Under the pieces are notes generated by a model that saw only the letters and a program-made list of their open reading frames with translations, made no database searches and was not told the DNA's origin. A DNA stretch of 64,000 nucleotides from Methylosinus sp. Sm6 (GTDB taxonomy: Bacteria > Pseudomonadota > Alphaproteobacteria > Rhizobiales > Beijerinckiaceae). The translations under genes were made by a program, and so were the position numbers. Positions 52,930-61,895 of the stretch are shown here, in pieces; position 1 is the stretch's first letter, and each line of letters begins with the position of its first letter. Location of the stretch: NCBI RefSeq assembly GCF_019802345.1, contig NZ_JAINDZ010000001.1, forward strand, positions 310,001 to 374,000, read 5' to 3'.

Positions 52930-53141
52930 GAGTTTCTCCCAATGGATCGTCGTCGTAAGGTCGCGCGAAATCGATCGGCCGCCATTGGTTCGCCGCCGTC
53001 ACGCCCCCTACACCTTCACAGACGGCGCCGCATCGACGATCACGAAAAAAAAATCCCGAATTTTGCAAAAAATATGAGTCGCGGCGAATGGCGCTCCTTT
53101 TTATACTTCGTGAGGGTTCGATGCGCAGGAGATCCGATACA
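52930..53141. promoter_or_regulatory. Divergent promoter region of the PstS-like and GT41 operons
   Basis: 212 bp. It includes an A/T-rich block (about 53043-53073) with runs of nine and six A; on the minus strand this reads GGGATTTTTTTTTCGTG, similar to the tracts before tpsB. I see no convincing Pho box. Promoter assignment is tentative. Confidence 0.3.
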
Positions 53142-55343
53142 ATGGCCGCAACGTCAGGCGCGTTGGAGTCGTCGGCGCATGATTGCTCCGACCTCTCGGA
53201 CGCCCGGCTCGCGCGCGGGCGCAAATATTATGCGCGCGGGGTCGAGCATGCGCGCGCCGATCAGTGGCGGGACGCGCTGCACGCATTCGCGGAGGCGGCC
53301 CGCTGCGCGTCGGATCAGCCCGGCTATAATTTCGTGCATGGCGTCGCGCTATGCCGGAACGATCGCTTCGACGAGGCGATCGCCGCCTTCGAGCGCGAGC
53401 TCGTCGTGACGCCGGAACATCCTCGGTCCCTCACCGAGATCGGCACGTGTCTCGCGCGCACCGGGCGAACGCGACAAGGCGTTCCATTCCTGCAGCGCGG
53501 ACTCGCGCTGATGCCCAATCTGCCGCTCGCGCATTATAGTCTCGGCCTGGCGCTGCTCACCGAGAACCGCCGCGCCGAGGCGCTCGCCGCGCTCGACCGT
53601 GCGCTGGCGCTCGACGGCGCCTTCGCGGACGCCTATCGCACGCGCGGCCTCGCCCGGGTGATGGAAGGCGAGTATGACAAGGCGGTCGACGATCTGCAGG
53701 CCGCCGCCGCGCTGGACAGCAAGAATTATCGGGCGATGCTGGAGCTCGGAGTCGATTTCGGCGCCGCCGCCCGCGACCGGCAGGCGGGACGCCTGTTCGA
53801 GATGGCGGCGAAAGTCGCGCCGGACGTGGCGCTGCCGCAATATGTCTTCGGCCAGTTCCTCGTGAACCAGCGCTTCTTCGAGAAAGGCCTGCAATATATC
53901 GAGCGCGCCATCGCGCTCGATCCGCGGCAGTCGGAGCATTATGTCGCCAAGGGCTTCGGCCTGCTGGGGCAGGGACGCATCGACGACGCCGTCGCCTCCT
54001 ATCGACACGCCTGCGAGCTCGCGCCGGACAGCGCCAACGCCGCCGGCACGCTGCTGTTCGCGCTTCAGCACTATCCGAGCGTCACCAAGCGCGATTTGCT
54101 CGAGGCGCATGAGAAATGGGCGGCGCTGTATCGGCCGAGCGCCCCGCGCGATCCGCTCGCCTTCGACAATGATCCGGACCCCTCGCGCAGGCCGCGGATC
54201 GGCCTCGTGTCCGGCGATCTGCATCGGCATGCCGCCGCCTTCCTCACGCTTCGCGCGTTCGAGCAGCTCGCGGCGTTCGGCTACGAGCTCTACTGCTACA
54301 AGACCGACGCGCGGCGCGAGGACGATGATTTCAGCGAACGCTACAAGACCGCGGCGAAGAGCTGGAACGACGTGTCCGGTCTCGACGACGATTCACTCGC
54401 CGCGCTGATCGAGGCGCATCGGATCGATGTTCTCTTCGATCTCTCGGGACACACGGCCGGCAATCGCCTCGCCGTGTTCGCGCGCCGCGCCGCGCCGATC
54501 CAGCTGAGCTGGGCGGGATATGTCGGCACTGTCGGCCTCGACACTTATGACGGCGTCATCGCCGACGCGGTCGAAATTCCGCCGCAGGACGACGAATTCT
54601 ATTCGGAGCCGGTCATTCGCCTGCCGGATTGCTATGTGTGCTATCATCCGCCGACGAGCGCGCCGGAGGCGGCGCCGCTTCCCGCGCTAGCGAGCGGCGT
54701 CGTCACCTTCGGCTGCTTCAATCGTCCGGCAAAGATCAATCCGGAGGTCGGGCGCGCCTGGGCGCGCATCATCGAGCAGCTTCCCGGCTCGCGCGTTCTC
54801 ATGGTCTATGGCGGGCTGGACGAGAGCGCCACGCAGGACGCGCTCTATCGCGTGCTCGAGCAAGGCGGCCTCGCGCGCGCGCATGTCGAGCTCGTCGGCC
54901 GCACCGAGCAGCGCGACCTTCTCGACTTCTACGCGAACAGAGTCGATCTCGCGCTCGATCCTTTTCCCTATTCCGGCGGCGTCACCACGCTCGAGGCCAT
55001 GTGGATGGGCGTGCCGACTGTCGCTCTGGTCGGCGAAACTTTCGCGGGTCGTCATGCGGCCTCGCATCTGACCGCCGCCGGCCTCGCGGATTTCTGCGCG
55101 CAGTCGATCGACGATTATGTGGCGCTGGCGGTGGATTGGGCAAAGCGCCCGCGCGATCTCGCCGCGCTGCGCGCCGGCCTGCGCGAGAAGGTCGCGGCGT
55201 CTCCGCTCAATGATCAGCAGCGCTTCGGGGCGAATTTGTCGAAGGAATTGGAGGCGCTGTGGACGCGATGGTGCGCTCTGCGGCGGGAGCAGGGCAGCGG
55301 CCAAAGAGCGCAAGCGCAGAGTTCGGATGAACGACATGACTGA
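53142..55343 (+). CDS. TPR protein with GT41 (SPINDLY/O-GlcNAc transferase-like) glycosyltransferase domain
   Basis: 733-residue cytoplasmic protein. Residues about 30-300 are tetratricopeptide repeats (for example AHYSLGLALLTENRRAEALA and HYVAKGFGLLGQGRIDDAVA). Residues about 340-715 are the GT41 catalytic region: RIGLVSGDLHRHAAAFL with the conserved histidine, DVLFDLSGHTAGNRL, PIQLSWAGYVGTVGLDTYDG, FGCFNRPAKINPEV and PYSGGVTTLEAMWMGVPTV. It should attach a sugar to Ser/Thr or Asn of a protein. HMW1C, which glycosylates TPS adhesins in the cytoplasm, is also GT41, so TpsA is a candidate substrate. Start 53142 has AGGAG 10 bases upstream; 53121 is an alternative. Confidence 0.88.
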   Translation: MAATSGALESSAHDCSDLSDARLARGRKYYARGVEHARADQWRDALHAFAEAARCASDQPGYNFVHGVALCRNDRFDEAIAAFERELVVTPEHPRSLTEIGTCLARTGRTRQGVPFLQRGLALMPNLPLAHYSLGLALLTENRRAEALAALDRALALDGAFADAYRTRGLARVMEGEYDKAVDDLQAAAALDSKNYRAMLELGVDFGAAARDRQAGRLFEMAAKVAPDVALPQYVFGQFLVNQRFFEKGLQYIERAIALDPRQSEHYVAKGFGLLGQGRIDDAVASYRHACELAPDSANAAGTLLFALQHYPSVTKRDLLEAHEKWAALYRPSAPRDPLAFDNDPDPSRRPRIGLVSGDLHRHAAAFLTLRAFEQLAAFGYELYCYKTDARREDDDFSERYKTAAKSWNDVSGLDDDSLAALIEAHRIDVLFDLSGHTAGNRLAVFARRAAPIQLSWAGYVGTVGLDTYDGVIADAVEIPPQDDEFYSEPVIRLPDCYVCYHPPTSAPEAAPLPALASGVVTFGCFNRPAKINPEVGRAWARIIEQLPGSRVLMVYGGLDESATQDALYRVLEQGGLARAHVELVGRTEQRDLLDFYANRVDLALDPFPYSGGVTTLEAMWMGVPTVALVGETFAGRHAASHLTAAGLADFCAQSIDDYVALAVDWAKRPRDLAALRAGLREKVAASPLNDQQRFGANLSKELEALWTRWCALRREQGSGQRAQAQSSDERHD

Positions 55344-56385
55344 CGAGAATGCGCCGGGCGCGCGCCATCCTGATTACATCCGCGCCGTTTTCGATCGCTC
55401 GATCGCGATGATCGAGGCAGGCCGGCTGGACAGCGCCGATGTGCTGCTGAAGACATTGAGCGCCGAGCCGAGCGCCGTGGAGGCGGTCGCTTATCTGCGC
55501 GGCGTGATCGCGGCGCGTCTCGGCGAGACGGTCGCGGCGCAGCTGTTGTTCAAAACGGCTCTCGAGAGCAATCCGCACAATGCCGACGCGCATGCGCAGC
55601 TCGGCGCGCTGCTGCTCGAGGAGCGCCCGGTGTCGGCGGCCGCCGCTTTCGCCGCCGCTCTCGCGCTCGACGCTCGCAACGCCGACTGGCATTGCGGATT
55701 TGCCGAAGCGCTGCGGCGGCTCGGCTTCGGCGATTTCGCGAGGGATAGTCTCGACGAAGCGCTGGCGCGCGCGCCCGGTCATCAGCGGGCCGAGCAGGCG
55801 GCGGCCCTTTTGGAGCAGGAGGACGCGCGCGAGTTCGAGGCTCTGTCGCCGGAGGACGAGGCGCTGCTCTGCGACGCTCTGTTCTCCGAGGCGACGCGGC
55901 GCCTCGGCGCCGGCGAGACGGTGCGGGCGAAGGCGATGTACGAGCGCGTGCTGAAGCGCGCGCCGTCCCATCTCTTCAGTCTCTGCAATCTCGGCGCGCT
56001 CGAGCGGGCGCTCGGCCATGAAGAGCAATCGAGATCGCTGCTGGAGCAGGCGGTCGGCCTCGATCCGAATTTCCTTCCCGCGCGTCTCGCGCTCGCGGAA
56101 ACTCATCTTGCGGCAGGGCGCGCGCAAGAGGCGCGCGCGCAATTTCTGAAGGCGATCGCGCTCGCGCCGCAGGACGCCGCGCCGCATGCCGCTTTTGCGA
56201 TGGCGCTGCAGAAGCTGGGCGCGCCGCAGGAGGCGATCGAGCATTTTCATCGCGCGATCATGATCGATCAGAATCAGCCCGCCGAATTCTATGCGGCTCT
56301 CGGCGCCGCGCTCGAGGCCATGGGGATGCGCGATCGGGCGGAGGTCGCGCTCCAGCACGCCGCTGCGCTGGCGCGGCCGTCGTGA
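55327..56385 (+). CDS. Tetratricopeptide repeat protein
   Basis: 352-residue protein made of TPR-like helices: AVAYLRGVIAARLGETVAAQ, AHAQLGALLLEERPVSAAAA, LFSLCNLGALERALGHEEQS, ARLALAETHLAAGRAQEARA and FYAALGAALEAMGMRDRAEV. No catalytic domain or signal peptide. The start at 55327 overlaps the GT41 gene by 17 bp (55336 also possible), so the two are coupled. It probably serves as a scaffold or substrate adaptor for the GT41 enzyme or for the envelope proteins that follow. Specific role unknown. Confidence 0.82.
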   Translation: MNDMTDENAPGARHPDYIRAVFDRSIAMIEAGRLDSADVLLKTLSAEPSAVEAVAYLRGVIAARLGETVAAQLLFKTALESNPHNADAHAQLGALLLEERPVSAAAAFAAALALDARNADWHCGFAEALRRLGFGDFARDSLDEALARAPGHQRAEQAAALLEQEDAREFEALSPEDEALLCDALFSEATRRLGAGETVRAKAMYERVLKRAPSHLFSLCNLGALERALGHEEQSRSLLEQAVGLDPNFLPARLALAETHLAAGRAQEARAQFLKAIALAPQDAAPHAAFAMALQKLGAPQEAIEHFHRAIMIDQNQPAEFYAALGAALEAMGMRDRAEVALQHAAALARPS

Positions 56386-56393
56386 GGTCCGCC

Positions 56394-56831
56394 ATGTCAC
56401 GTCGTCGCTTCGCATTTCTCGCGATCGCCGCAGCGGGGATCCTCGCCGGCGCGCCGGCCGTCGCCTTCAAATCGCCGGCCGATGCTCCCGCCGCCTGGCG
56501 CGACTATGCCGCTCTGGTGAAGAGCCGCGTGCAGGATTGGCTCTCGGGCGACGACGAGCCGGCAAAGCGGCTGCGCGCGTCCCTCGACGCGCGCGCGCCG
56601 GAACGCGGCGCGGCGACGCGCTTCGTCGCGCGGCTCTGGTTCCTCGCGGACGGCGAGGTGACGCGCGCGGAATTCGAGGGTGTGGAAGCGGCGGCCGCCG
56701 TCGAGCTGCGCGCGCTGGTCCTGCATCGGCGCATCGGCGCGCCGCCGCCGGCGGATATGGCGCAGCCGATGCATCTGCAGCTGTCTCTGCAGGTCGAGAG
56801 CCATGCGGCGCTTCCGGAGCGGCGCGGATGA
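56394..56831 (+). CDS. Small exported protein with TonB C-terminal-like domain
   Basis: 145-residue protein. It starts with an Arg-rich signal or anchor (MSRRRFAFLAIAAAGILAGA) and then WRDYAALVKSRVQDWLSG, aligning with YASIVTSQLRSALEQ of the TonB at 33691. Next comes VARLWFLADGEVTRAEFEGV, matching GKIRLWADQSGRVVRVQLAG, and PPPADMAQPMHLQLSLQV, matching PPPKGMPMPIIISIT. So the fold is probably that of the TonB C-terminal domain, without the proline-rich bridge. A GTG at 56382 overlapping the TPR stop is an alternative start. It overlaps the lytic transglycosylase gene by 4 bp. Confidence 0.55.
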   Translation: MSRRRFAFLAIAAAGILAGAPAVAFKSPADAPAAWRDYAALVKSRVQDWLSGDDEPAKRLRASLDARAPERGAATRFVARLWFLADGEVTRAEFEGVEAAAAVELRALVLHRRIGAPPPADMAQPMHLQLSLQVESHAALPERRG

Positions 56832-57541
56832 TCGCGGCGCGCCCCTGCGTGATCCTTCTCGCAATGCTGGCGGCGTTCGCCCCGCGCCTGTGCCTCGCGG
56901 CGGAAGAGCAGGCGGCCCCGCGTCTGGCTTCGGCGGAAGCGGGTCCATCCCTGACGCGCGCCGTCCCCGCGACGGATTATCGATCGCTCGCCCATGACGA
57001 GGCGCGGCGCGCCGGCCTGCCGGGCGAGGTCGCCGACGCTGTCATGGCCGTCGAGAGCGGCTATGATCCGCGTGCGATCGGCTCCTCCGGCGAAATCGGC
57101 CTGATGCAGGTGCTGCCGTCGACGGCGCGCATGATGGGCTTTGCCGGAGGCGCCGAATCCCTCGCGGCTCCGGCGACCAATATCCATTATGGCGTGACCT
57201 ATCTCGCGGGAGCTTGGCGGCTCGCCGGCGGCGATCTGTGCACGGCCGTCATGAAATATCGCGCCGGCCATGGCGAGACGCGCTTTTCTCGCAGGTCGGT
57301 GGACTATTGTCTCGCCGTGCGCGCGAAGCTCGCGGCGCGCGGCTATCGGGTGACCGGATCCGTGCCGGTCGCCACTTTCGGCGATCCGCCGCTGCGCGGA
57401 GGGCTCGGCGGGGCGCTCGCGTCGCGCTGCCGGCGCGATTGTCTCGCGGCGCCGTCGCGCGGTCCCGATTTCGATGCTATCAATGCGCGTCTCGATCATC
57501 TCGTCACGCAGGCGAGCGCCAATGTGGTGAGGCTGCGATGA
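56828..57541 (+). CDS. Lytic transglycosylase (SLT domain)
   Basis: 237-residue secreted murein lytic transglycosylase. Signal peptide: MIAARPCVILLAMLAAFAPRLCLA (two segments, hydrophobic core LLAMLAAFA). The SLT domain (about 50-165) shows the catalytic Glu76 in AVMAVESGYDPRAIGSSG, then EIGLMQVLPSTARMMGF, NIHYGVTYLAGA and a KYRAGHGETRF segment. It opens peptidoglycan, and may make room for a trans-envelope apparatus. The start overlaps the previous stop (ATGA), as does its own stop with the next gene, so this is a translationally coupled operon. Confidence 0.92.
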   Translation: MIAARPCVILLAMLAAFAPRLCLAAEEQAAPRLASAEAGPSLTRAVPATDYRSLAHDEARRAGLPGEVADAVMAVESGYDPRAIGSSGEIGLMQVLPSTARMMGFAGGAESLAAPATNIHYGVTYLAGAWRLAGGDLCTAVMKYRAGHGETRFSRRSVDYCLAVRAKLAARGYRVTGSVPVATFGDPPLRGGLGGALASRCRRDCLAAPSRGPDFDAINARLDHLVTQASANVVRLR

Positions 57542-57906
57542 AGATGTTTTTATTCGTTACTGGCGTGATCTTGTCGCTCGCGGGGCCGGTCCGGGCCGAG
57601 GACGCCGCTGCGAAAGAGGAGATCATCATCGGCGGGGCGCCGTCCGTCGCGTCCTCCGGTCCTTGCGTCGATGTGCAGATCGGCGCCCACCGCTCCTTCG
57701 ATTGTCTCAATCGGCGGCTGCGCAGCGAGGTGAGCAAGACGGAGCCGCATCTTCCGGCCCCGCCGATCGACGCGAGATCCTCGGATTTGAAGACTGGCGT
57801 CGTCAACATCCCGGCCATACGCCAGCAGTTCGGTCGCAATTTCGGGATTTCGACCGTTCCCTACCGCGATCCGGTCGTCCGGGCGTCGCCGGTCCTGGGA
57901 CGCTGA
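57538..57906 (+). CDS. Small secreted protein of unknown function
   Basis: 122-residue protein with a signal peptide (MKMFLFVTGVILSLAGPVRA). The mature part has GPCVDVQIGAHRSFDCLNRRL with two cysteines about 13 residues apart, likely a disulphide, and the C-terminal VVNIPAIRQQFGRNFGISTV. I do not recognise a family. It is the last gene of the GT41-TPR-TonB-like-transglycosylase run, its ATG overlapping the transglycosylase stop. A repeat-rich region follows. Confidence 0.7.
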   Translation: MKMFLFVTGVILSLAGPVRAEDAAAKEEIIIGGAPSVASSGPCVDVQIGAHRSFDCLNRRLRSEVSKTEPHLPAPPIDARSSDLKTGVVNIPAIRQQFGRNFGISTVPYRDPVVRASPVLGR

Positions 57907-58339
57907 ACCGGGCCTTCAGGGCAATCGGGTAAAGGACTATAGCCCCATCATCCTCGTCCTTCGAGACGCCGCCTTGCGGCGGCTCCTCAGGACGAGGGTT
58001 TGGGATTTTTATCCTTCACCCGTTGCCCTGAACCGGGCCTCCACGGCTTCGAATCCAGGTTAACAAATTCCGTGCAACCGCGTCATGCCCGCGCTTGTCG
58101 CGGGCATCCACGCCGTGACATCGCGACGTGCGGGAAAAAGAGGCGGTGATGTTCGGCTCATGTTCCGGCTTTGCGGGCCGTCACGGCGTGGATGGCCGCG
58201 ACAAGCGCGGCCATGACGCTGGAAACTCTCTGCTCGTTAACCCGAATTCGGAGCCCTGAACCGGGCCTCGCGCTCGCTTTACCGGAGGGGGCGCCCATGT
58301 TAGGAGCCGCCTTCCGTCGAGCTTGCGTGGGTCGATCGC
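57907..58339. repeat. Repeat-dense intergenic region (three palindromic families)
   Basis: 433 bp without a gene. CCTTCGAGACGCC-GCCTTGCGGC-GGCTCCTCAGG at about 57958-57993 belongs to the family seen at 5667-5784. TGAACCGGGCCT occurs three times (57904, 58029, 58257); the first two are in opposed surroundings (TTCAGGGCAATCGGG versus CCCGTTGCCCTGAA). A 39-base inverted repeat has arms at 58081-58119 and 58180-58218 that match at 37 of 39 positions, and each arm holds its own hairpin (ATGCCCGCG-CTTGT-CGCGGGCAT and ATGGCCGCG-ACAAG-CGCGGCCAT). Confidence 0.85.
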
Positions 58340-59536
58340 ATGGAGGACAAGGTTCCGGGATTCGGGCCGCCGCTGGTCAGCATCGTCATCACCAATTTCA
58401 ATTATGGGCGCTTTCTGCAGGATGCGGTCGCGTCGGTGTCGGCCCAGACCTATCCGCGCATCGAATGCGTGATCGTCGACGACGCGTCGACCGACGATAG
58501 TCCGGCGATCATCGAGGCGCTCGCTCAGCGGACGCCGGGACTGAAGCTCGCTCTCCACGAGACCAATCGCGGACAGTCGATGGCGTTTCGCACGGGCCTG
58601 CTGGCGAGCCGCGGAGAATATGTCGTCTTTCTCGACGCCGACGACATGCTGTTCCCGCGCTTCGTCGAGACGCATATCTTCGTCCATCTCTCATCGCGCA
58701 GGGCGGTCGGCTTCACGTCGTCGGACATGGTTCAGTCGAAGGGGCGCCATGTCGTCACCTCCGCCTGGGAGCGAATGAACCGCTATATCGTCTCCGGGCG
58801 CGGGCGACGGAGCGGGCTGCTGCGGCGCATCGACGCCTGCGCTCCCGATGTGTGGCCGATGACGAGCGATGGTTTCGACGACATCGAGTCGCGCGTCCAT
58901 TTCGTCGGCACGACCCATGAGTGGGAAGACTGGATCTATGCGCCGACCTCGGGCAATTGCTTTCGTCGCGAGGCGCTCGAGCTCCTCCTCGGCGACGACG
59001 GCGTCGAGGCGCTGAGGTTTCATTCCGATAATTATGTGAACAAGGGCGCCTGCCTGTTGTGCGGCGCAATTCTGATCGATCTGCCCTTATTCGTCTATCG
59101 CTTCCACGACCGCAATGGCTTCATCGATCATCCGGAGCTGCACGGCTTTCACGGCGCGAATATGAGCAAAGCCGGTCGCGCTGACCAAATCGCCTGGCGC
59201 ATGCTCGTCGATCGGCTGATCGCCGACGCGGCGCCGCTCGTCGCGAAGGTCGGCTTGCAGCGCTATGCGGAAATGCTGGCCACGCTGCAGAGAGCTTCCG
59301 CCATGATCCCGGAGCTCTCCGACGTCCCCGGCGCGGAATCCTATATCGCGACGAAGCTGCGCGGCGTGTCCGCAAAGGAGGGACATGTCGACCGCCGTTT
59401 CCTGCGTCGTGTGATCGAGATCGAGCGTCGAAGGCGGCGAAGGATACGACGCGTCGCCGAGTTTTTCCTGACGATGGGAAGGTTCTTTCACGCTTCGGCG
59501 ATTTCGGCGCTGGGCGAGCGTCTCTGGCGGGCCTGA
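58340..59536 (+). CDS. Family 2 glycosyltransferase
   Basis: 398-residue cytoplasmic GT-A enzyme. N-terminal nucleotide-sugar domain: LVSIVITNFNYGRFLQDAVA, VSAQTYPRIECVIVDDAST and VVFLDADDMLFPRFVE, where the Asp-Ala-Asp acts as the metal-binding motif. The C-terminal half contains a FHSDNYVNKGACLL stretch and a basic end with LRRVIEIERRRRRRIR that may bind membranes. The sugar and acceptor are unknown; capsule, lipopolysaccharide or protein glycosylation are possible. It is separated from the GT41 operon by the repeat region, so it probably has its own promoter. Confidence 0.87.
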   Translation: MEDKVPGFGPPLVSIVITNFNYGRFLQDAVASVSAQTYPRIECVIVDDASTDDSPAIIEALAQRTPGLKLALHETNRGQSMAFRTGLLASRGEYVVFLDADDMLFPRFVETHIFVHLSSRRAVGFTSSDMVQSKGRHVVTSAWERMNRYIVSGRGRRSGLLRRIDACAPDVWPMTSDGFDDIESRVHFVGTTHEWEDWIYAPTSGNCFRREALELLLGDDGVEALRFHSDNYVNKGACLLCGAILIDLPLFVYRFHDRNGFIDHPELHGFHGANMSKAGRADQIAWRMLVDRLIADAAPLVAKVGLQRYAEMLATLQRASAMIPELSDVPGAESYIATKLRGVSAKEGHVDRRFLRRVIEIERRRRRRIRRVAEFFLTMGRFFHASAISALGERLWRA

Positions 59537-59597
59537 AGCTCCCCGATTCGACAGCGAGAGCAAAAAATGTCTTGCTCGCAGGCCGGCGCGACAGGTC

Positions 59598-61895
59598 CTA
59601 TTTGCGTCGCCTGGTCTTGGGAAGCTCGGAGCGCCCGCGCCCGGAGATTCGCCCGCCTTTCGAGCCGCCTGCTGCTCGTCCGCCGCCCGTCACCTCGAAG
59701 CGCAGGGCGCCGGCGATGGGCGTCGCCTCGACGAGCCGCACCTCGATAATGTCGCCGAGCCGGAAGCTCTCGCCGGTTCCGCGCGCGGTCAGCGCATGGG
59801 CGCCTTCGTCATAGCGAAAATAATCGCGGCCGAGCGTCGCCGCCGGCACGAATCCGTCCGCGCCGGTGTCGAGGAGGCGCACGAACAGGCCGGCCCTGGC
59901 GACCCCCGAGATACGTGCAGAAAATCGCGCGCCGATCTGTTCGGCGAGATGAGCGGCGATGAGCCTATCGACCGTCTCGCGCTCCGCCGCCATGGCGCGC
60001 CGTTCCGCGCCGGAGATGCGCGCCGCCACTTCGGCGAGCTCGCCCGCGGCGACATCGGGCATGGCGCCCGGCCCGAATTTCAACGCGCGAATGAGCGCGC
60101 GATGCACCACGAGATCGGCGTAGCGGCGGATCGGCGAGGTGAAATGCGCATAGCGGCGCAGGTTGAGACCGAAATGGCCGTAATTGTCATGCGTATATTC
60201 GGCCTGCGCCTGAGTGCGCAGGATGATCTCGTTGACGATATTCTCATGCTCCATGCCGCGCACGCGCGCGAGGATCACATTGAAATGTGACGGACGCAGC
60301 ACCTGGCCCTTGGCGAGCTTCACGCCGATCGTCGCGAGAAATTCCGAAAGCGCCGCGATTTTTTCGCGCGAGGGCTCGTCATGCGCGCGATAGATGAGCT
60401 TTTGCCGGTTCTCTTCGAGGACTTCGGCCGCCGACACATTGGCGAGGATCATGAACTCTTCGATCAGCCGGTGCGTTGACAGACGAGGCGGGACGACGAC
60501 GCGGTCGACCGTTCCGTCCGGCTTCAATAGAATTTTCCGTTCCGGCAGCTCGAGCTCGAGCGGCGCGCGCAAGCCGCGCGCATGATCGGCGGCCTGATAG
60601 GCGCGATAGAGCGGCGACAGCACGCGCTCCATCAGCGGCGCGCAGATCTCGTCCGGTCGACCGTCGATCGCTTCCTGCGCCTGCGCGTAATTCAGCTTGG
60701 CCTTTGACCGCATCATGATGCGATGGAAGGAATGGTCGAGCTTGCGGCCATTGTCGGCGATGCGCATGCGCACGGCGAGGGCGGGGCGGTCCTCATTGGG
60801 GCGCAGCGAGCAGAGATCGTTGGAGATGCGCTCGGGCAGCATGGGCACGACGCGATCGGGGAAATAGACCGAGTTGCCGCGCTCCAGCGCGTCCTTGTCC
60901 AAAGCCGAATGGGGGCGGACGTAAAAAGCGACGTCGGCGATGGCGACGGTCACGATATGCCCGCCCGCATTGTCCAGTGCCGTGTCGGGCTCGGCGAAGA
61001 CGGCGTCGTCATGGTCCTTGGCGTCGGGCGGATCGATGGTGACGAGCGGCAGCTCGCGCCAATCCTCGCGATGCGCGTCGACCAAAGCGGGCTTCGCCGC
61101 GGCGGCCTCGGCGAGGGCCTCGGCGCGGAACACGTCGGGAATGCCATGGACCTTGAGCGCGATCATGCTGATCGCCTTCTCGGTCGTGAGCGATCCCAGC
61201 GTCTCGCGCACGCGCGCGCGCGGCGCGCCGAAACGGGTCTTGCCGATGAGATCGACGGCGACGAGATCGCCGTCCTCCGCTTCGCCGCGATCCTCGGCAG
61301 AGATGGAAAGCTCGCGGCCGGCCTGCTTCTTGTCCACCGGCTCGATGCGCGCCACGCCATTGGCCGCGACGCGCAGCACGCCGATGATGCGCCCGCGCGC
61401 CCGCGAGAGCAGCTTGACGATGCGGCCGGCATAGGGCGGCTCGTTCGGCCCGGCGTCGCGGTCGGGCTCGGCGCGGATCAGCGCCCGGTCGCCGACGCCG
61501 GGCAAAGGCTCGCCGGGCTTCGGGCGGCGCGGCGCCTTCACCAGAATGCGCGGCGCAGGGCCGAACTCGTCGGCGTTCCATTCGGCGGGGACGGCAATCA
61601 ACTCACCGTCACTGTCGCGTCCCGTAATGTCGGCCAGCACGACGGCGGGGAGAACGCCGGGACGCGCGAGGCGCTTGCCGCGCCGCTCCAGCGCGCCCTC
61701 GGCCTCGAGCTCCGCGATGAGGCGCTTCAGCTCGACGCGATCCGCGCCTTTGACGCCGAAGGCGCGGGCGATCTCGCGCTTGCCGATTTTTCCGGCGCCG
61801 CCGACGGCTTCGCGCTCGCGGGCGATGAAGGCGAGAATATCCTCTTTCGAGGGGAGGGTGGAAAGCAGGTCGGTCTCGCGCTGTCTTCTGGTCAA
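59598..61895 (-). CDS. rnr: Ribonuclease R
   Basis: 765-residue 3'-5' exoribonuclease of the RNase II family, used in mRNA decay and rRNA quality control. An N-terminal winged-helix/cold-shock part (KREIARAFGVKGADRVELKR) is followed by the RNB catalytic domain with IDPPDAKDHDDAVFAEPD (metal-binding aspartates) and NYGHFGLNLRRYAHFTSPIR-RYADLVVHR. A C-terminal S1 domain (FSARISGVARAGLFVRLLDT) and a basic, glycine-rich tail ending RRRK complete it. Convergent with the glycosyltransferase gene and divergent from the Tad genes. Confidence 0.95.
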   Translation of the reverse strand: MTRRQRETDLLSTLPSKEDILAFIAREREAVGGAGKIGKREIARAFGVKGADRVELKRLIAELEAEGALERRGKRLARPGVLPAVVLADITGRDSDGELIAVPAEWNADEFGPAPRILVKAPRRPKPGEPLPGVGDRALIRAEPDRDAGPNEPPYAGRIVKLLSRARGRIIGVLRVAANGVARIEPVDKKQAGRELSISAEDRGEAEDGDLVAVDLIGKTRFGAPRARVRETLGSLTTEKAISMIALKVHGIPDVFRAEALAEAAAAKPALVDAHREDWRELPLVTIDPPDAKDHDDAVFAEPDTALDNAGGHIVTVAIADVAFYVRPHSALDKDALERGNSVYFPDRVVPMLPERISNDLCSLRPNEDRPALAVRMRIADNGRKLDHSFHRIMMRSKAKLNYAQAQEAIDGRPDEICAPLMERVLSPLYRAYQAADHARGLRAPLELELPERKILLKPDGTVDRVVVPPRLSTHRLIEEFMILANVSAAEVLEENRQKLIYRAHDEPSREKIAALSEFLATIGVKLAKGQVLRPSHFNVILARVRGMEHENIVNEIILRTQAQAEYTHDNYGHFGLNLRRYAHFTSPIRRYADLVVHRALIRALKFGPGAMPDVAAGELAEVAARISGAERRAMAAERETVDRLIAAHLAEQIGARFSARISGVARAGLFVRLLDTGADGFVPAATLGRDYFRYDEGAHALTARGTGESFRLGDIIEVRLVEATPIAGALRFEVTGGGRAAGGSKGGRISGRGRSELPKTRRRK

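Noticed and set aside
52930-53141. Pho box upstream of the PstS-like gene
   Set aside because: I looked for paired CTGTCAT-like 7-mers at 11 bp spacing on the minus strand and found only weak partial matches.
57904-58268. CRISPR array
   Set aside because: Repeats are palindromic, of unequal spacing and few in number, with no uniform spacers and no cas genes nearby.
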